Part shown: positions 17,804 to 26,671 of the stretch, in pieces
Numbering within the stretch: position 1 is the first letter of the stretch
Layout: each line of letters starts with the position of its first letter
DNA from: DATARH01 sp035648415
Lineage (GTDB): Bacteria; Pseudomonadota; Alphaproteobacteria; ATCC43930; CGMCC-115725
Assembly (NCBI GenBank): GCA_035648415.1
Contig: DASRLO010000035.1
Span: 1 to 64,000, forward strand
DNA: 64,000 nt
Direction of reading: 5' to 3'
The notes under the pieces: model-generated
Databases searched by the model: none
What the model was told of the DNA's origin: nothing
What the model saw: only the letters and a program-made list of their open reading frames with translations
Position numbers and translations under genes: made by a program

Positions 17804-18649
17804 TTACTTGACTGCGCCCCCCGTAATGCCGGCGATGAAGCGGTCGAGAAACAGATTGTAGGCGACCGCCACCGGGATCGCCGCTATCAGCGCGCCGGCC
17901 ATCAACTCGCCCCAGAAATAGATGTCGCCGCGCACCAGATCGGTCGCGACACCGAGGGTGATCGTCTTTTGCGACGACGACGAGATGAAGGTCAGCGCGT
18001 AGACGAATTCCTGCAAGGTCAGGGTAAAGGTGAAAATCACCACGGTCAGCAGCGCCGGTATCGACACCGGGATCACCATCTTGATAAAGGCGCCGAAGAT
18101 GCTGCACCCGTCGACGATCGCCGCCTCCTCGATCTCGCGCGGCACCGCCTTGAAGAACCCCATCAGCAGCCAGGTGCAGAACGGAATCGTAAAGGTCGGG
18201 TAGACCAATACCAGCGACCACAGCGAATCCTGCAACCCGATCACGCTGATCACTCGCGACAGCGGCAGGAACAACAGGGTCGGCGGCACCAGATAGGTCA
18301 GGAAGATGCCGATCCCGACCGTCTCACCCTTGCGCCCGCTCATTCGCGCCAGCGCGTATCCGGTCGGCACCGCGGTGACCATGGTGATGGCGACGACGCA
18401 GACCCCGATCAAGAACGAGTTCCACAGCCAGCGCGCGAACAGCGTCTGCTGGAACAGATACTTGATGTGTTCGAGCGTGGGCGCGTCGTTGAACCAGAAC
18501 GGGACGTTGCTGAGGTCGTAGAGGTCGCTGTTGGTCTTGAACGCGGTGATAGCCATCCAATAAAACGGAAACGCCGCCAGGATCACGAAGAACGCGACGG
18601 CGGCATAAAACCCGCCCGTACGGACGGCGTTGGCGAGCGGGCGCGGCAT
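17804..18649 (-). CDS. ABC transporter permease, MalG-type
   Basis: The 281-residue inner-membrane protein has about six hydrophobic segments and the EAA loop that contacts the ATPase (EEAAIVDGCSIFGAFIKMV). It belongs to the MalG/UgpE group of carbohydrate importers. It is the last gene of the four-gene importer operon; its ATG lies one base past the stop of the other permease gene. The region after it (17519-17803, about 285 bases) contains no gene and holds the argD promoter. Confidence 0.93.
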   Translation of the reverse strand: MPRPLANAVRTGGFYAAVAFFVILAAFPFYWMAITAFKTNSDLYDLSNVPFWFNDAPTLEHIKYLFQQTLFARWLWNSFLIGVCVVAITMVTAVPTGYALARMSGRKGETVGIGIFLTYLVPPTLLFLPLSRVISVIGLQDSLWSLVLVYPTFTIPFCTWLLMGFFKAVPREIEEAAIVDGCSIFGAFIKMVIPVSIPALLTVVIFTFTLTLQEFVYALTFISSSSQKTITLGVATDLVRGDIYFWGELMAGALIAAIPVAVAYNLFLDRFIAGITGGAVK

Positions 18650-18650
18650 C

Positions 18651-19580
18651 TCAGATCTCCCGCCGCCGGATAAAGCGCAGCATCAGAACCACCATGACGA
18701 ACAGCACTGGCAGCATCACGAGCGAGATCGCCGCGCCGTGCGAAACGTCGCCGGACAGGATGCCGACCTGGAAACCCTCGAAACCCAATACCGAGGTAGC
18801 GTTGACCGGCCCGCCCATGGTCAATAGGTAGACGATTGACAGATCGGTGAAGGTGAAAACCGTCCCGAAAATCAAGCCGACCACGACGATCGGCGCAATC
18901 ATCGGCACGATAATCTGATAATTGCGACGCCAGAAGCCGGCGCCGTCGACGGTCGCCGCGTCGATCACGTCCTGCGGCACCGAGGTGATCCCGGCGAGGA
19001 AAATGACGATCGCGAACGGAAAGAACCGCCAGGCGTTGACGACGACCACGCAAAGCATCGCCAAATGCGGATCGCCAAGCCAATTCGGCGCCTCCGAGCG
19101 GGTAATAAAGCCGAGCGCGATCAGCGTCCAGTTGATCACGCTGTAGAGCGAATCGAACATCCACTCCCAGGCGACGGTGGCGATCGCGATCGGCACCGCC
19201 CACGGCAGGATGATCAGCGCCCGTACGATCTTGCGCCCCGGGAACGGGCGCAGCAGCACCAGCGCGCCGAACTTGCCGAGCACGAGGCCGAGAATCTGCG
19301 ACCCGAAGGTAAAGATGAACGTGTTGACCAGCGTCTGACGGAATACGTCATCGTGAAATATCTGGATGAAATTCCGCAGCCCGACGAAACTATAGTCCTG
19401 GCTATAGATCGTGTAGTTGCTGACCGAATAATAGACCGCCAGACACAGCGGCACCCCGACCAGCGCGAGGACATACAGGACCGCGGGCGACACGAAAAGC
19501 GGGCCGAGCACCTTGGGCCGATCGAGGATGAACTCGAACGGGGAGCGTCGCTTGGTGAATCGTTCGGCGATGGCAACCAT
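18651..19580 (-). CDS. ABC transporter permease, MalF-type
   Basis: The 309-residue protein has a cytoplasmic N-terminus, six or so membrane segments and the EAA loop DVIDAATVDGAGFWRRNYQI. It is the MalF/UgpA-type partner of the adjacent permease, the two forming the heterodimeric channel of a carbohydrate-type importer. It starts at ATG 19580, 14 bases after the ATPase gene stop. Confidence 0.93.
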   Translation of the reverse strand: MVAIAERFTKRRSPFEFILDRPKVLGPLFVSPAVLYVLALVGVPLCLAVYYSVSNYTIYSQDYSFVGLRNFIQIFHDDVFRQTLVNTFIFTFGSQILGLVLGKFGALVLLRPFPGRKIVRALIILPWAVPIAIATVAWEWMFDSLYSVINWTLIALGFITRSEAPNWLGDPHLAMLCVVVVNAWRFFPFAIVIFLAGITSVPQDVIDAATVDGAGFWRRNYQIIVPMIAPIVVVGLIFGTVFTFTDLSIVYLLTMGGPVNATSVLGFEGFQVGILSGDVSHGAAISLVMLPVLFVMVVLMLRFIRRREI

Positions 19581-19594
19581 GGGATCGGCTCGCT

Positions 19595-20620
19595 CTAATG
19601 GCGGCTGGCGCGCTTGCCGTCCTTGTCGAAATAACGAAGCGCGGCATTGCGGACAGCGTAGGGGTGGTATTCGCCGGGCCGGATGTTTCCCGACGCCACA
19701 TGCGCCGGCGGCAATTTGGCGGTGATTTCGGTGGCCGATTCGAGGCCGTCGAGCGTGCCGTAGACGATGCGCTCGGAACCGAGGTATTCGGAGCGGTCGA
19801 CGCGGAACGAGAAATCGGTGACGTCGTCGCCCTCGACCATCTCCTTGGGCAGGAAGTTCTCCGGGCGGAAGCCGAGATGCCCGCCGTCACAGGTGACGAG
19901 GTTCATCGGCGGGGTGCCGACAAAGGTGGCGACAAAGCGGTCGGCGGGATCGTCATAGATCGCGGTGGGGGTGCCAACCTGACGCACCTGGCCGTGATCG
20001 ATCACCGCGATGCGATCGCCCATGCCCATCGCCTCGACCTGATCGTGCGTCACGTAGATCGTCGTGATCCCGACCCGCTGCTGGAACTGCTTGATCTCGT
20101 TGCGTGCGGAAGCGCGCAATTTGGCGTCCAGGTTGGACAGCGGTTCGTCGAGCAAGAGTACCGTCGGCTCGCGCACCAGCGCGCGGGCCAGGGCGACGCG
20201 CTGACGTTCGCCGCCCGAAAGCTGGCGCGGCCGGCGGTCCAGCAGATGCTCGATGCCGAGCAGCTCCGACGCCCACGCGACCTTGGTGTTGATGTCGGCG
20301 GAAGGGACGCGCTGCGTGCGCAGCGGAAAGGCAATGTTCTTGCGCACCGTGTAATGCGGATAGAGCCCGTAACTCTGGAACATCATCGCGACGCCACGGG
20401 CGCGCGGCGGCAAGTCGTTGACAACGGTATTGCCGATCACGACGTCGCCGCCGGTCTGCTGTTCAAGTCCGCAGATGATCCGCAGGAATGTCGTCTTGCC
20501 GCAGCCCGACGGTCCCAGCAGCACCATGAACTCGCCATCGGGGACCGACAGGCTGATGCCGTTGACGGCGGTGACGCCATCAAATTTTTTGACGATATCG
20601 CTGGTAAGCACCGCAGCCAT
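19595..20620 (-). CDS. ABC transporter ATP-binding protein, UgpC/MalK-type
   Basis: This 341-residue ATPase has Walker A GPSGCGKTT, the signature LSGGERQRVALARAL, Walker B LLLDEPLSNLD and the switch His in YVTHDQVEAMGMGDRIAV. The C-terminal part is the TOBE/OB regulatory fold of MalK-like subunits (LGFRPENFLP). The ATG at 20620 has GAGGAA upstream. It is the second gene of the importer operon and drives the two permeases that follow. The substrate cannot be deduced; sugars, polyols or glycerol phosphate are typical for the group. Confidence 0.94.
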   Translation of the reverse strand: MAAVLTSDIVKKFDGVTAVNGISLSVPDGEFMVLLGPSGCGKTTFLRIICGLEQQTGGDVVIGNTVVNDLPPRARGVAMMFQSYGLYPHYTVRKNIAFPLRTQRVPSADINTKVAWASELLGIEHLLDRRPRQLSGGERQRVALARALVREPTVLLLDEPLSNLDAKLRASARNEIKQFQQRVGITTIYVTHDQVEAMGMGDRIAVIDHGQVRQVGTPTAIYDDPADRFVATFVGTPPMNLVTCDGGHLGFRPENFLPKEMVEGDDVTDFSFRVDRSEYLGSERIVYGTLDGLESATEITAKLPPAHVASGNIRPGEYHPYAVRNAALRYFDKDGKRASRH

Positions 20621-20733
20621 CAAAATTCCTCGCTCTTGAAGCGCAACCGACCCCCACCCTGGAGCGGGCGGGGCTAATATCGTGCGAACGGCCTCGGCGT
20701 GGATCTTCCGCCTACCTGCCGCGCTAGGTGGCT

Positions 20734-20760
20734 CCGGGCCGCGGCAAAGCCGCGGCCCGG
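20734..20760 (-). terminator. strong hairpin after the binding-protein gene
   Basis: A perfect 12-bp inverted repeat (20734-20745 and 20749-20760) with an AAA loop sits 11 bases after the stop of the solute-binding protein gene, inside the importer operon. There is no T-run after it on the minus strand, so it is better read as an mRNA-stabilising or attenuating hairpin than as a full terminator. Such elements commonly let the binding protein be made in excess over the membrane parts. Confidence 0.7.
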
Positions 20761-20771
20761 CCGGGCTTTAC

Positions 20772-22121
20772 TCAGGCGGTCTGCCACTTCTTGAAGATCG
20801 CCTCGCACTGTCCCGCGGCCCACTTCACCGAGTCCTCGGCGCTCATCGCGCCGGTGGCGGCCTTGGTCATCATGTCGTTGATAACAAACTGATTGTAGAT
20901 CTCGTCGGTCGCCGGCCAAGCGGGGCCGGGATAGCCGGCGACCGCCGTCCACTTGTCCGAATCTTGCAGGACCGCAAGTTTGTCGGACGGGTGCGAGGTC
21001 GGGTCGTTCGACAGGATCGGCATCGGCTTTGGCACGATCTTCGAGAAGATCGGCATGTTGTACCCGGTACTGGCCTTGAACGCATCGCCCCAGTTGGCGG
21101 CGTAGTAGCGCAGGAACTCCTTGGCCGTATCGGCGCTTTTGGAGAAGTTCCAGATGCCGTAACAGTTCGAGGCGCCGCCGGAAATGCTGCGGACCGATCC
21201 CTTCGGCGGCGGCAAAAACGCTATGTTGTCGGCCAGCTTTGGGTTGATTTGCTGCGCCGTGCGGTACGCCGAGATCGGGTTCAGAATGTAGCAGGCGACA
21301 CCCGAGTCGATGTACTTGTTATTGCTCGAATCGTCCCACGACAACACGTCGCCGGTCATCGCTTCTTTGTAGAGCGCGGCGACGTATTTGACGGATTCCA
21401 CCGTCTCCTTGCTGTCCAGCACGATTTTCTTGCCGGTTTCGTCCTGGATCGAGGCACCGTTCGACCACAGCAGCCCCCGCCACGACAGGCTCGGGTCGTT
21501 GCTGTGAGCGAGCGATATGCCGACCGGGTGCCCCTTGGCCTTCAATTTGGCGCCGCCGACGCGCAAATTGTCCCAAGTGTCCGGCTTCATCCCGATTTCG
21601 TCCCACAAATCCTTGCGGTACTGACCGGGGAGATTGATATAGTAATCCGGAAACGCAGACCAGGTTTTGTCGTCCTGATTGAAGGCGATCTGGCGCCCAA
21701 TCGTGCTGACCTCGCCGTATTTCTTTTCGAGTTCTCCGACCAGATCGGTCAGGTTGAGCAGGAATTTGCGGTAGAGATGCGCACCGCCGGCGCCGTTCCA
21801 CATGAAGAGGTCGTGCCCAGACTTCGCGGAAGCCTCCGCAGCGGCGCGGGCAGCGATGTTCTGCTCGGGGATGTGGTCAACGGTAACCGCGATGTTGTTC
21901 TTCTTTCCCCAATCCTGGGCGAACTGGTCGAACCATTTGTCGAACGCGGGAACGAAATGGCTCCACTGCAGGATCGACAGCGCCTTGTCGGCGGCCAGCG
22001 CACGGGAGATAAACGGACGCGACAGTCCCGGTACGACGCTGGCCGACAATCCGGCCCCGGCGCTCGTCAATAGCCGCCGTCTCGTCAATGGATTAAAAAT
22101 GCGTGGCGCTCCCGATGACAT
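20772..22121 (-). CDS. ABC transporter extracellular solute-binding protein, family 1
   Basis: The 449-residue periplasmic protein captures substrate for the importer encoded downstream. ATG 22121 is chosen because GGGAGG lies just upstream; an upstream in-frame extension to 22196 lacks one. The N-terminus carries a Tat-type signal (LTRRRLLTSAGAGLSASVV) with cleavage near ALA-ADKAL. The mature part is a family 1 sugar-binding protein with aromatic residues throughout (SILQWSHFVPAFDKWF). It is the promoter-proximal gene of the operon. Confidence 0.92.
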   Translation of the reverse strand: MSSGAPRIFNPLTRRRLLTSAGAGLSASVVPGLSRPFISRALAADKALSILQWSHFVPAFDKWFDQFAQDWGKKNNIAVTVDHIPEQNIAARAAAEASAKSGHDLFMWNGAGGAHLYRKFLLNLTDLVGELEKKYGEVSTIGRQIAFNQDDKTWSAFPDYYINLPGQYRKDLWDEIGMKPDTWDNLRVGGAKLKAKGHPVGISLAHSNDPSLSWRGLLWSNGASIQDETGKKIVLDSKETVESVKYVAALYKEAMTGDVLSWDDSSNNKYIDSGVACYILNPISAYRTAQQINPKLADNIAFLPPPKGSVRSISGGASNCYGIWNFSKSADTAKEFLRYYAANWGDAFKASTGYNMPIFSKIVPKPMPILSNDPTSHPSDKLAVLQDSDKWTAVAGYPGPAWPATDEIYNQFVINDMMTKAATGAMSAEDSVKWAAGQCEAIFKKWQTA

Positions 22122-22644
22122 GTGTACCTCCCTTTGATTTATTCGCTCGCGCAGCGTCTTTTCGGCGCCGCTACCGCACCGTCGCTTCGAATGCACGATG
22201 CACCGCTAATATGCGTACCTGACTGAGACAGAGCAACGGGCCACGGGTCCCGAATAAGGGACAGTACCGCTTGCCGATCGGGAATCCCGCCTCCCGATCA
22301 GACGGGCGATTGTTCCCTTGTGTTGGAGGACATCTTCCCGAGGGACGTGAACTATAGACGGAGAAATGCCCGTGGTGGGTTTATTTATGGTTTATTTACA
22401 AGCATGTAGCGGCGAGCATGCCGCTTCGGAAGGGGCGTCTCCGGCGCGCCCCGCCAACATGCTGTACTTCCTCGGGTTGTCGGCCAAAGATGACGCGGCA
22501 AATGGACGCATAAACCAGACCCCGGGGCCCGGGGCCGGTGTGGCGCTATAGGTCGCCTGCCAGGCTGCGCTGGCGGGCCGTGTCGGGAACGTTGCCGAGC
22601 CGGCGATTGTTCTTCTAAGCCGTTAGAGTAGCGAGGGCGCGGGC
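22122..22644. other. upstream region of the importer operon
   Basis: About 520 bases between the importer operon (leftward) and a small rightward gene. It must hold the importer promoter. A 61-codon frame at 22366-22551 has no ribosome binding site and no recognisable product and is not called. A short direct repeat of TTTATTTA/TTTATTTAC lies near 22380-22400; its role, if any, is unknown. Confidence 0.5.
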
Positions 22645-22950
22645 ATGATCGTCAATCTGGCGCGGCGCGACGGGGACAATGTTGTGCTGGAACGCATCGA
22701 AGGCAATTTCCTGTTCGAGGGCGGCGAGGCGCAAGAGGGCGTGCTGGTGACTTTCGAGCATGCGGGAAGCGAGGTCACCGGACGGGTGATCAATGTCGCC
22801 CCGGCATCTTTCGTCGAAGGGCCCGACCCAGGGCCCGACGCGGGACCCGTCGTCGAGATCGAGCTGGTCGACGACTGCATGCAGGACAGGGGCGGCGAGA
22901 TCGCGCGCGCCAACCTGCCGCCGGGCGACGATACCGACACCAATATCTGA
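22645..22950 (+). CDS. hypothetical acidic protein (101 aa)
   Basis: A 101-residue frame with coding-like composition: MIVNLARRDGDNVVLERIEG at the start, a beta-rich middle (GVLVTFEHAGSEVTGRVINVA) and an acidic C-terminus. The N-terminal half reads like a small beta-barrel; no family is recognised. The upstream GAGGG is a weak ribosome binding site. The gene ends eight bases before the stop of the convergent MFS gene. The opposite strand also has an open frame here but with an arginine/serine-rich, non-protein-like product. Confidence 0.5.
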   Translation: MIVNLARRDGDNVVLERIEGNFLFEGGEAQEGVLVTFEHAGSEVTGRVINVAPASFVEGPDPGPDAGPVVEIELVDDCMQDRGGEIARANLPPGDDTDTNI

Positions 22951-22958
22951 AGCCGGCC

Positions 22959-24413
22959 TCATTCCGCCCCCTGCTTTGCCTTGCCCTCGGCGTCGGGGGC
23001 GTGCGCGGGGTGGCCGCTGACCTCGGCGCCGTCCGCCTCGCCGAGCTGCAGGAAGCCCGCCGCCGAGATCAGCGGGATCGCCGCGATCAACAGGAACACG
23101 ATACGGAAATTGCCGGCCGACACGCGGTCGCCGCCGGCGACGATCGCCAGCAGCGCCGCGCCGAGCGCCACCCCGAACCCGCGCGCCAATTGCTGAAACA
23201 CGCCGCTGACGCTGGTGCTGCGGCTGAGCAGCGCCGAGGGCACGTCGGCGAAGCTGATCGTGTTCAACGCCAGGTACTGGATGCTGCGCACGCAACCCGA
23301 CGCCAGGATGCAGGCGACGACGATCCAGGTCGGGGTGTCGGCGTCGAGCAGGGCGAAGGTCGCGGTCACCACGGCGCCGCCGAGCGCGCCCCACACCAGC
23401 GCCCGGCGAAAGCCGAGCCAGCGCAACAGCCACTTCGACCCGGAGCGCACCAGCATCGCGCCCAAGGTCGACGAAAAGGTCAGCGAGCCGGCCTGCATCG
23501 GGCTGAACCCGAACCCGACCTGGAACAGCAGCGGCAGCATGAAGGGCGTCGCGTCGAGCCCCATGCGGCAGACCCCGCCGACCAGGGTGCCGATGCGGAA
23601 CGTCTTGATCCGCAGCAGCGTGAGGTCGAGCACCGGCGCGGCCGCGCGCCGCGCATGGCGGACATAGAGGTAGAAAATCGCCAGCGAGATCGGGAAGAAC
23701 AGCTCGCCGGCCCACGGCGCGATCATCGGCCGACCGAGGTTCTCGATGGCGAACTCGAACAGGAAGAGGCCGAGCGCGGCGATCAGGAAGCCGCCGATGT
23801 CGAACCGCGTCGGCGCCGGCGCGCGGTAGTTCTCGAACAGCAGGAAGCCGAGCACCGCGCCGAGCACGCCCATCGGGATGTTGAGATAGAATACCCAGCG
23901 CCACGAGGCGTAGGTGGTCAGCACGCCGCCGACGATCGGTCCCACCGTCGGTCCGATCATCGCCGGGATCGTCATCCAGTTCATCGCCGAGACGAGGCCC
24001 GCGCGCGGAAAGCTGCGCAGCAGGATGAGCCGCCCGACCGGCGTCATCATCGCCCCGCCGAACCCCTGGACGACGCGGAACCCGACCAGCATCGGCAGGC
24101 TCGTCGAGATGCCGCAGAGCGCCGAACCCGCGGCGAAGATCAACACCGCGACGCAGAATACGATGCGGGTGCCGAGCCGGTCGGCGATCCAGCCGCTGAC
24201 CGGGATGAACACCGCGAGGCTCAAGAGATAGCTGGCGATCACCAGGTTGAGGCGCAGCGGGCTCTCGCCGAGGCTTTTCGCCATCGCCGGGATCGACACC
24301 GCGATCATCGTCGAATCGAGCCCCTCCATGAAAAAGGCGCAGCCGACGACGAGCGGGATGACCACGCGCATCCGCGGCGCCAGGTTCGGTTGGGAGAGGG
24401 CCGCGTCGCTCAC
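22959..24413 (-). CDS. DHA2-family MFS drug efflux permease (EmrB/QacA-like)
   Basis: The protein has about 14 membrane segments and DHA2 hallmarks: the D1 motif LDSTMIAVSIPAMAKSL, the loop GWIADRLGTRIVF (motif A) and RVVQGFGGAMMTPVGRLIL (motif B/C region). It is a proton-driven exporter, probably of drugs or other hydrophobic compounds. The start is uncertain: GTG 24413 gives 484 residues and leaves 66 bases to the divergent recX; a TTG at 24488 would overlap recX and is less likely. No periplasmic adaptor gene is adjacent. Confidence 0.9.
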   Translation of the reverse strand: MSDAALSQPNLAPRMRVVIPLVVGCAFFMEGLDSTMIAVSIPAMAKSLGESPLRLNLVIASYLLSLAVFIPVSGWIADRLGTRIVFCVAVLIFAAGSALCGISTSLPMLVGFRVVQGFGGAMMTPVGRLILLRSFPRAGLVSAMNWMTIPAMIGPTVGPIVGGVLTTYASWRWVFYLNIPMGVLGAVLGFLLFENYRAPAPTRFDIGGFLIAALGLFLFEFAIENLGRPMIAPWAGELFFPISLAIFYLYVRHARRAAAPVLDLTLLRIKTFRIGTLVGGVCRMGLDATPFMLPLLFQVGFGFSPMQAGSLTFSSTLGAMLVRSGSKWLLRWLGFRRALVWGALGGAVVTATFALLDADTPTWIVVACILASGCVRSIQYLALNTISFADVPSALLSRSTSVSGVFQQLARGFGVALGAALLAIVAGGDRVSAGNFRIVFLLIAAIPLISAAGFLQLGEADGAEVSGHPAHAPDAEGKAKQGAE

Positions 24414-24479
24414 CGCGATCTCGGGATGGTTTGGCGGGATGGTTTGACTGCCGGCGATGGTAGAGGACAATACCGCCGC

Positions 24480-25040
24480 ATGAGGCAAGAAACGGTCGGC
24501 AAAACGATCGACAGGGCGCTGATCGAGCGCTGGGCGCTTGCCTATCTCGGCCGGTTCGCGAGCTCGGCGGAGAATCTGCGGCGCGTGCTCTTGCGCCGGG
24601 CGCGCCGGCGGCTGGGCGAAGACCGCGCGGCGGCGGCGCGCGCCGCCGGGGTGATCGACGCGCTCGTCGCGCGCTACCGCGAGACCGGTCTGGTCGACGA
24701 CACTTCCTATGCAACCGCCCGCGCGCGGGCGCGGCTGCGCCGCGGCCAGTCGGTGCGCACGATCCGCGCCGGCCTCGCGGCGAAAGGCGTCGCGGCGGAC
24801 GAGGCCGGAGCGGCGATCGACGCGCTCAAGGGCGAGGCCGGCGACCCCGACCTTGCCGCCGCATGCGTCTTCGCCCGCCGCCGCCGGCTTGGTCCCTATC
24901 GCCGCATCGCCGAAGCCGACCCCAGCAAGGAGCTCGCCGCCTTCGCCCGCGCCGGTTTTTCGCGCGCCGTCGCCGACGCGGTGCTCGCCTGCGCCGATGC
25001 GGAGGAGGTTGAGGGGCTATTGCGGGGGGAAACGAAGTGA
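24480..25040 (+). CDS. recX: regulatory protein RecX
   Basis: RecX binds RecA filaments and limits recombinase activity. The 186-residue product is helical and basic with the tandem three-helix repeats of the family: ALAYLGRFASSAENLRRVLLRR, then RYRETGLVDDTSYATARAR (the conserved 'G.iDD..yA' motif) and IRAGLAAKGV. ATG 24480 is divergent from the MFS gene. recA is not in the window. An apparent in-frame extension far upstream is only the shadow of the MFS gene. Confidence 0.93.
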   Translation: MRQETVGKTIDRALIERWALAYLGRFASSAENLRRVLLRRARRRLGEDRAAAARAAGVIDALVARYRETGLVDDTSYATARARARLRRGQSVRTIRAGLAAKGVAADEAGAAIDALKGEAGDPDLAAACVFARRRRLGPYRRIAEADPSKELAAFARAGFSRAVADAVLACADAEEVEGLLRGETK

Positions 25041-25074
25041 AGACAGCGCCAGCCCATTGCACACCATCCCGGCG

Positions 25075-25120
25075 AGCGCCGAGACCCACGGCGGGAATGG
25101 GCCCCGGCCTCCGCCGGGGT
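25075..25120. repeat. degenerate palindromic repeat remnant
   Basis: Between recX and the PaiB-like gene lies a decayed inverted repeat of the type 'CGGCGGGAATGGGCCCCGGC-CTCCGCCGGGGTGC', resembling one half of the dispersed GC-rich palindromic elements seen elsewhere in the window. Only the right arm is clear. Confidence 0.4.
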
Positions 25121-25134
25121 GCACCAATTTTCGT

Positions 25135-25797
25135 CTACCGGCCTTCGCGTTCGCGCATCAGCCGGGCGACGCCGTGGGAATCGGCGTCGTCGCGCGCTTC
25201 GAGCGCGGCGACGATGCGCGGGGCGTCTACCGCCGGCCGGTTCTGGCTCAGCTTGAACTTGCCCTCGAGCCGGCTGACCGCGATCTCGAACCCGACGATG
25301 CCGCCGAGCATCCCGTCGAGGAACGCGGCCGGCTGATCCTGCATCCGCCACGGCGCCGCCTCGCGCGCCTCTTGCCGCTCGGAGAGCCGGCGCAGGAATT
25401 GGCTCAGCCAGTCTTTGTCGGCGATCGCGCGGACCGCGCCGTAGCAATGGACGCTGGCGTAGTTCCAGGTCGGCACCGCCGGGCCGGCGGCGTACCAGCT
25501 CGGCGAGATATAAGCGTGCGGGCCCTGAAAGATCGCCAGCGCCTCGCCGCCGTCGAGCGCGGCCGCCTGCGGGTTGGGACGCGCCAGATGACCCAGCAAA
25601 TAGAGCCCGCCGTCGCGGCGCTCGGCGAGAAACGGCACCTGGCTGGCGATGAGGTCCCCAGGGCCATTGGTCCCGGGGCCATTGGTCCCGGGGCCATTGG
25701 CGCTCTGCGTCACGAGCAGGCCGAAATCGTGCCGCTCGATATGGGCGAGCAGCACCGCCTCGTCGGTTTCGCTGAAGTGCGGCGGGAGGTAGACCAA
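25135..25797 (-). CDS. PaiB-like FMN-binding negative transcriptional regulator
   Basis: The 220-residue protein matches the PaiB family: MVYLPPHFSETDEAVLLAHI at the N-terminus, the ASQVPFL strand, LYLLGHLARPNPQ, GPHAYISPSWY and VPTWNYASVHCYG, all typical of its split-barrel flavin-binding fold. In Bacillus PaiB represses sporulation and protease genes; elsewhere the role is unclear. Between LLVTQS and DLIASQ there is an odd insertion of a TNGPG unit encoded by a 15-bp tandem repeat. The gene starts three bases after the LysE-type exporter stop and is co-transcribed with it. Confidence 0.9.
   Translation of the reverse strand: MVYLPPHFSETDEAVLLAHIERHDFGLLVTQSANGPGTNGPGTNGPGDLIASQVPFLAERRDGGLYLLGHLARPNPQAAALDGGEALAIFQGPHAYISPSWYAAGPAVPTWNYASVHCYGAVRAIADKDWLSQFLRRLSERQEAREAAPWRMQDQPAAFLDGMLGGIVGFEIAVSRLEGKFKLSQNRPAVDAPRIVAALEARDDADSHGVARLMREREGR
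25664..25700. repeat. 15-bp in-frame tandem repeat in the PaiB-like gene
   Basis: Two full copies of CCATTGGTCCCGGGG (25664-25678, 25679-25693) and a partial third (25694-25700). The unit length is a multiple of three, so copy-number change alters the number of TNGPG units without breaking the frame. Confidence 0.85.
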
Positions 25798-25800
25798 GTC

Positions 25801-26436
25801 TCAGATCCAGCCGTGCTCGAACAACAGGCTGCCGAGCAGCATCACCCCGGCGAACACCAGGATGCCGCCGGAGCCGCGGTTGATCCACACCAGATGCTGG
25901 CGCTGGAAGGTCATGCGCAGCACGCCGGTCGCGCCGATGAGACCGATCCACCACAGAAAGGAGCCGCACCAGACGCCGGCGACCAGGATGCCGGCATGGG
26001 TCAGGGTCGCCTGCTCGCCGGTAAAGCCGATCGCCCCGAAGATCGCGAGAAACGACAGAATGGTCACCGGGTTGGTGACGGTCAGCACGAAAGTCGAGGC
26101 GAAATCGCCAAACAGCCCTTCGGGGTCGCTGTCGGAGCGGCGGCGCGCCGTCGGATCCGCCATCAGCGAGGTGACGCCGACATAGAGCAGGAAAAAAGCC
26201 GCGCCGATGCGCAGGAAATCCTGGTAGTTGAACAGCCAGTCGGAAACCACGGTCAGCCCGAACCCGGCGACGATGCCGAACAGCGAATCCGCCGTCGCCG
26301 CGCCGAGGCCGGAAAACAGGCCGGCGAGCCTGCCGTCGAGGATGGTGCGGCGAATGCACAGGATGCCGACGGGGCCGACCGGCACGGCGATCACGATACC
26401 GACCAGCATCCCCTTGAGAAAAAAGCTAATCAGCAT
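25801..26436 (-). CDS. LysE/RhtB-family amino acid exporter
   Basis: This 211-residue inner-membrane protein has about six hydrophobic segments and the LysE signature near the N-terminus (GIVIAVPVGPVGILCIRRTI, with the proline-rich PVGPV). Such proteins export amino acids or related metabolites. A charged loop (ADPTARRRSDSDPEG) separates the two halves. It is the first gene of a two-gene operon with the PaiB-like gene, which suggests the flavoprotein may regulate or serve the exporter; that link is inference. Confidence 0.9.
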   Translation of the reverse strand: MLISFFLKGMLVGIVIAVPVGPVGILCIRRTILDGRLAGLFSGLGAATADSLFGIVAGFGLTVVSDWLFNYQDFLRIGAAFFLLYVGVTSLMADPTARRRSDSDPEGLFGDFASTFVLTVTNPVTILSFLAIFGAIGFTGEQATLTHAGILVAGVWCGSFLWWIGLIGATGVLRMTFQRQHLVWINRGSGGILVFAGVMLLGSLLFEHGWI

Positions 26437-26671
26437 CCCCGCTCTGTCCCCGCCGGATTTGCGGCAGTCTCCGTGAAGCGTCGGTGCGGCGCAATGTCAA
26501 ATGCCAAACCCAGCCGCCGCCCCCTGTATATGGCGGCGATTCACGCTAATGTATCGACCATGACCGGGAATCGCCGCCGCTTCGCGTCCCGTGCCGCCGC
26601 CGCGGCGCTGTGCCTGGTCGCCGCAACGATGCCGGGCGCCCGCGGGCGCCCTTGCCGCCGAGAGGTCGTCG

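Noticed and set aside
22366..22551. Small 61-codon rightward frame
   Set aside because: No ribosome binding site and no recognisable product; more likely chance in the importer promoter region.
24414..24488. TTG start for the MFS exporter at 24488
   Set aside because: It would overlap the divergent recX start; GTG 24413 leaves room for promoters and gives a normal family length.
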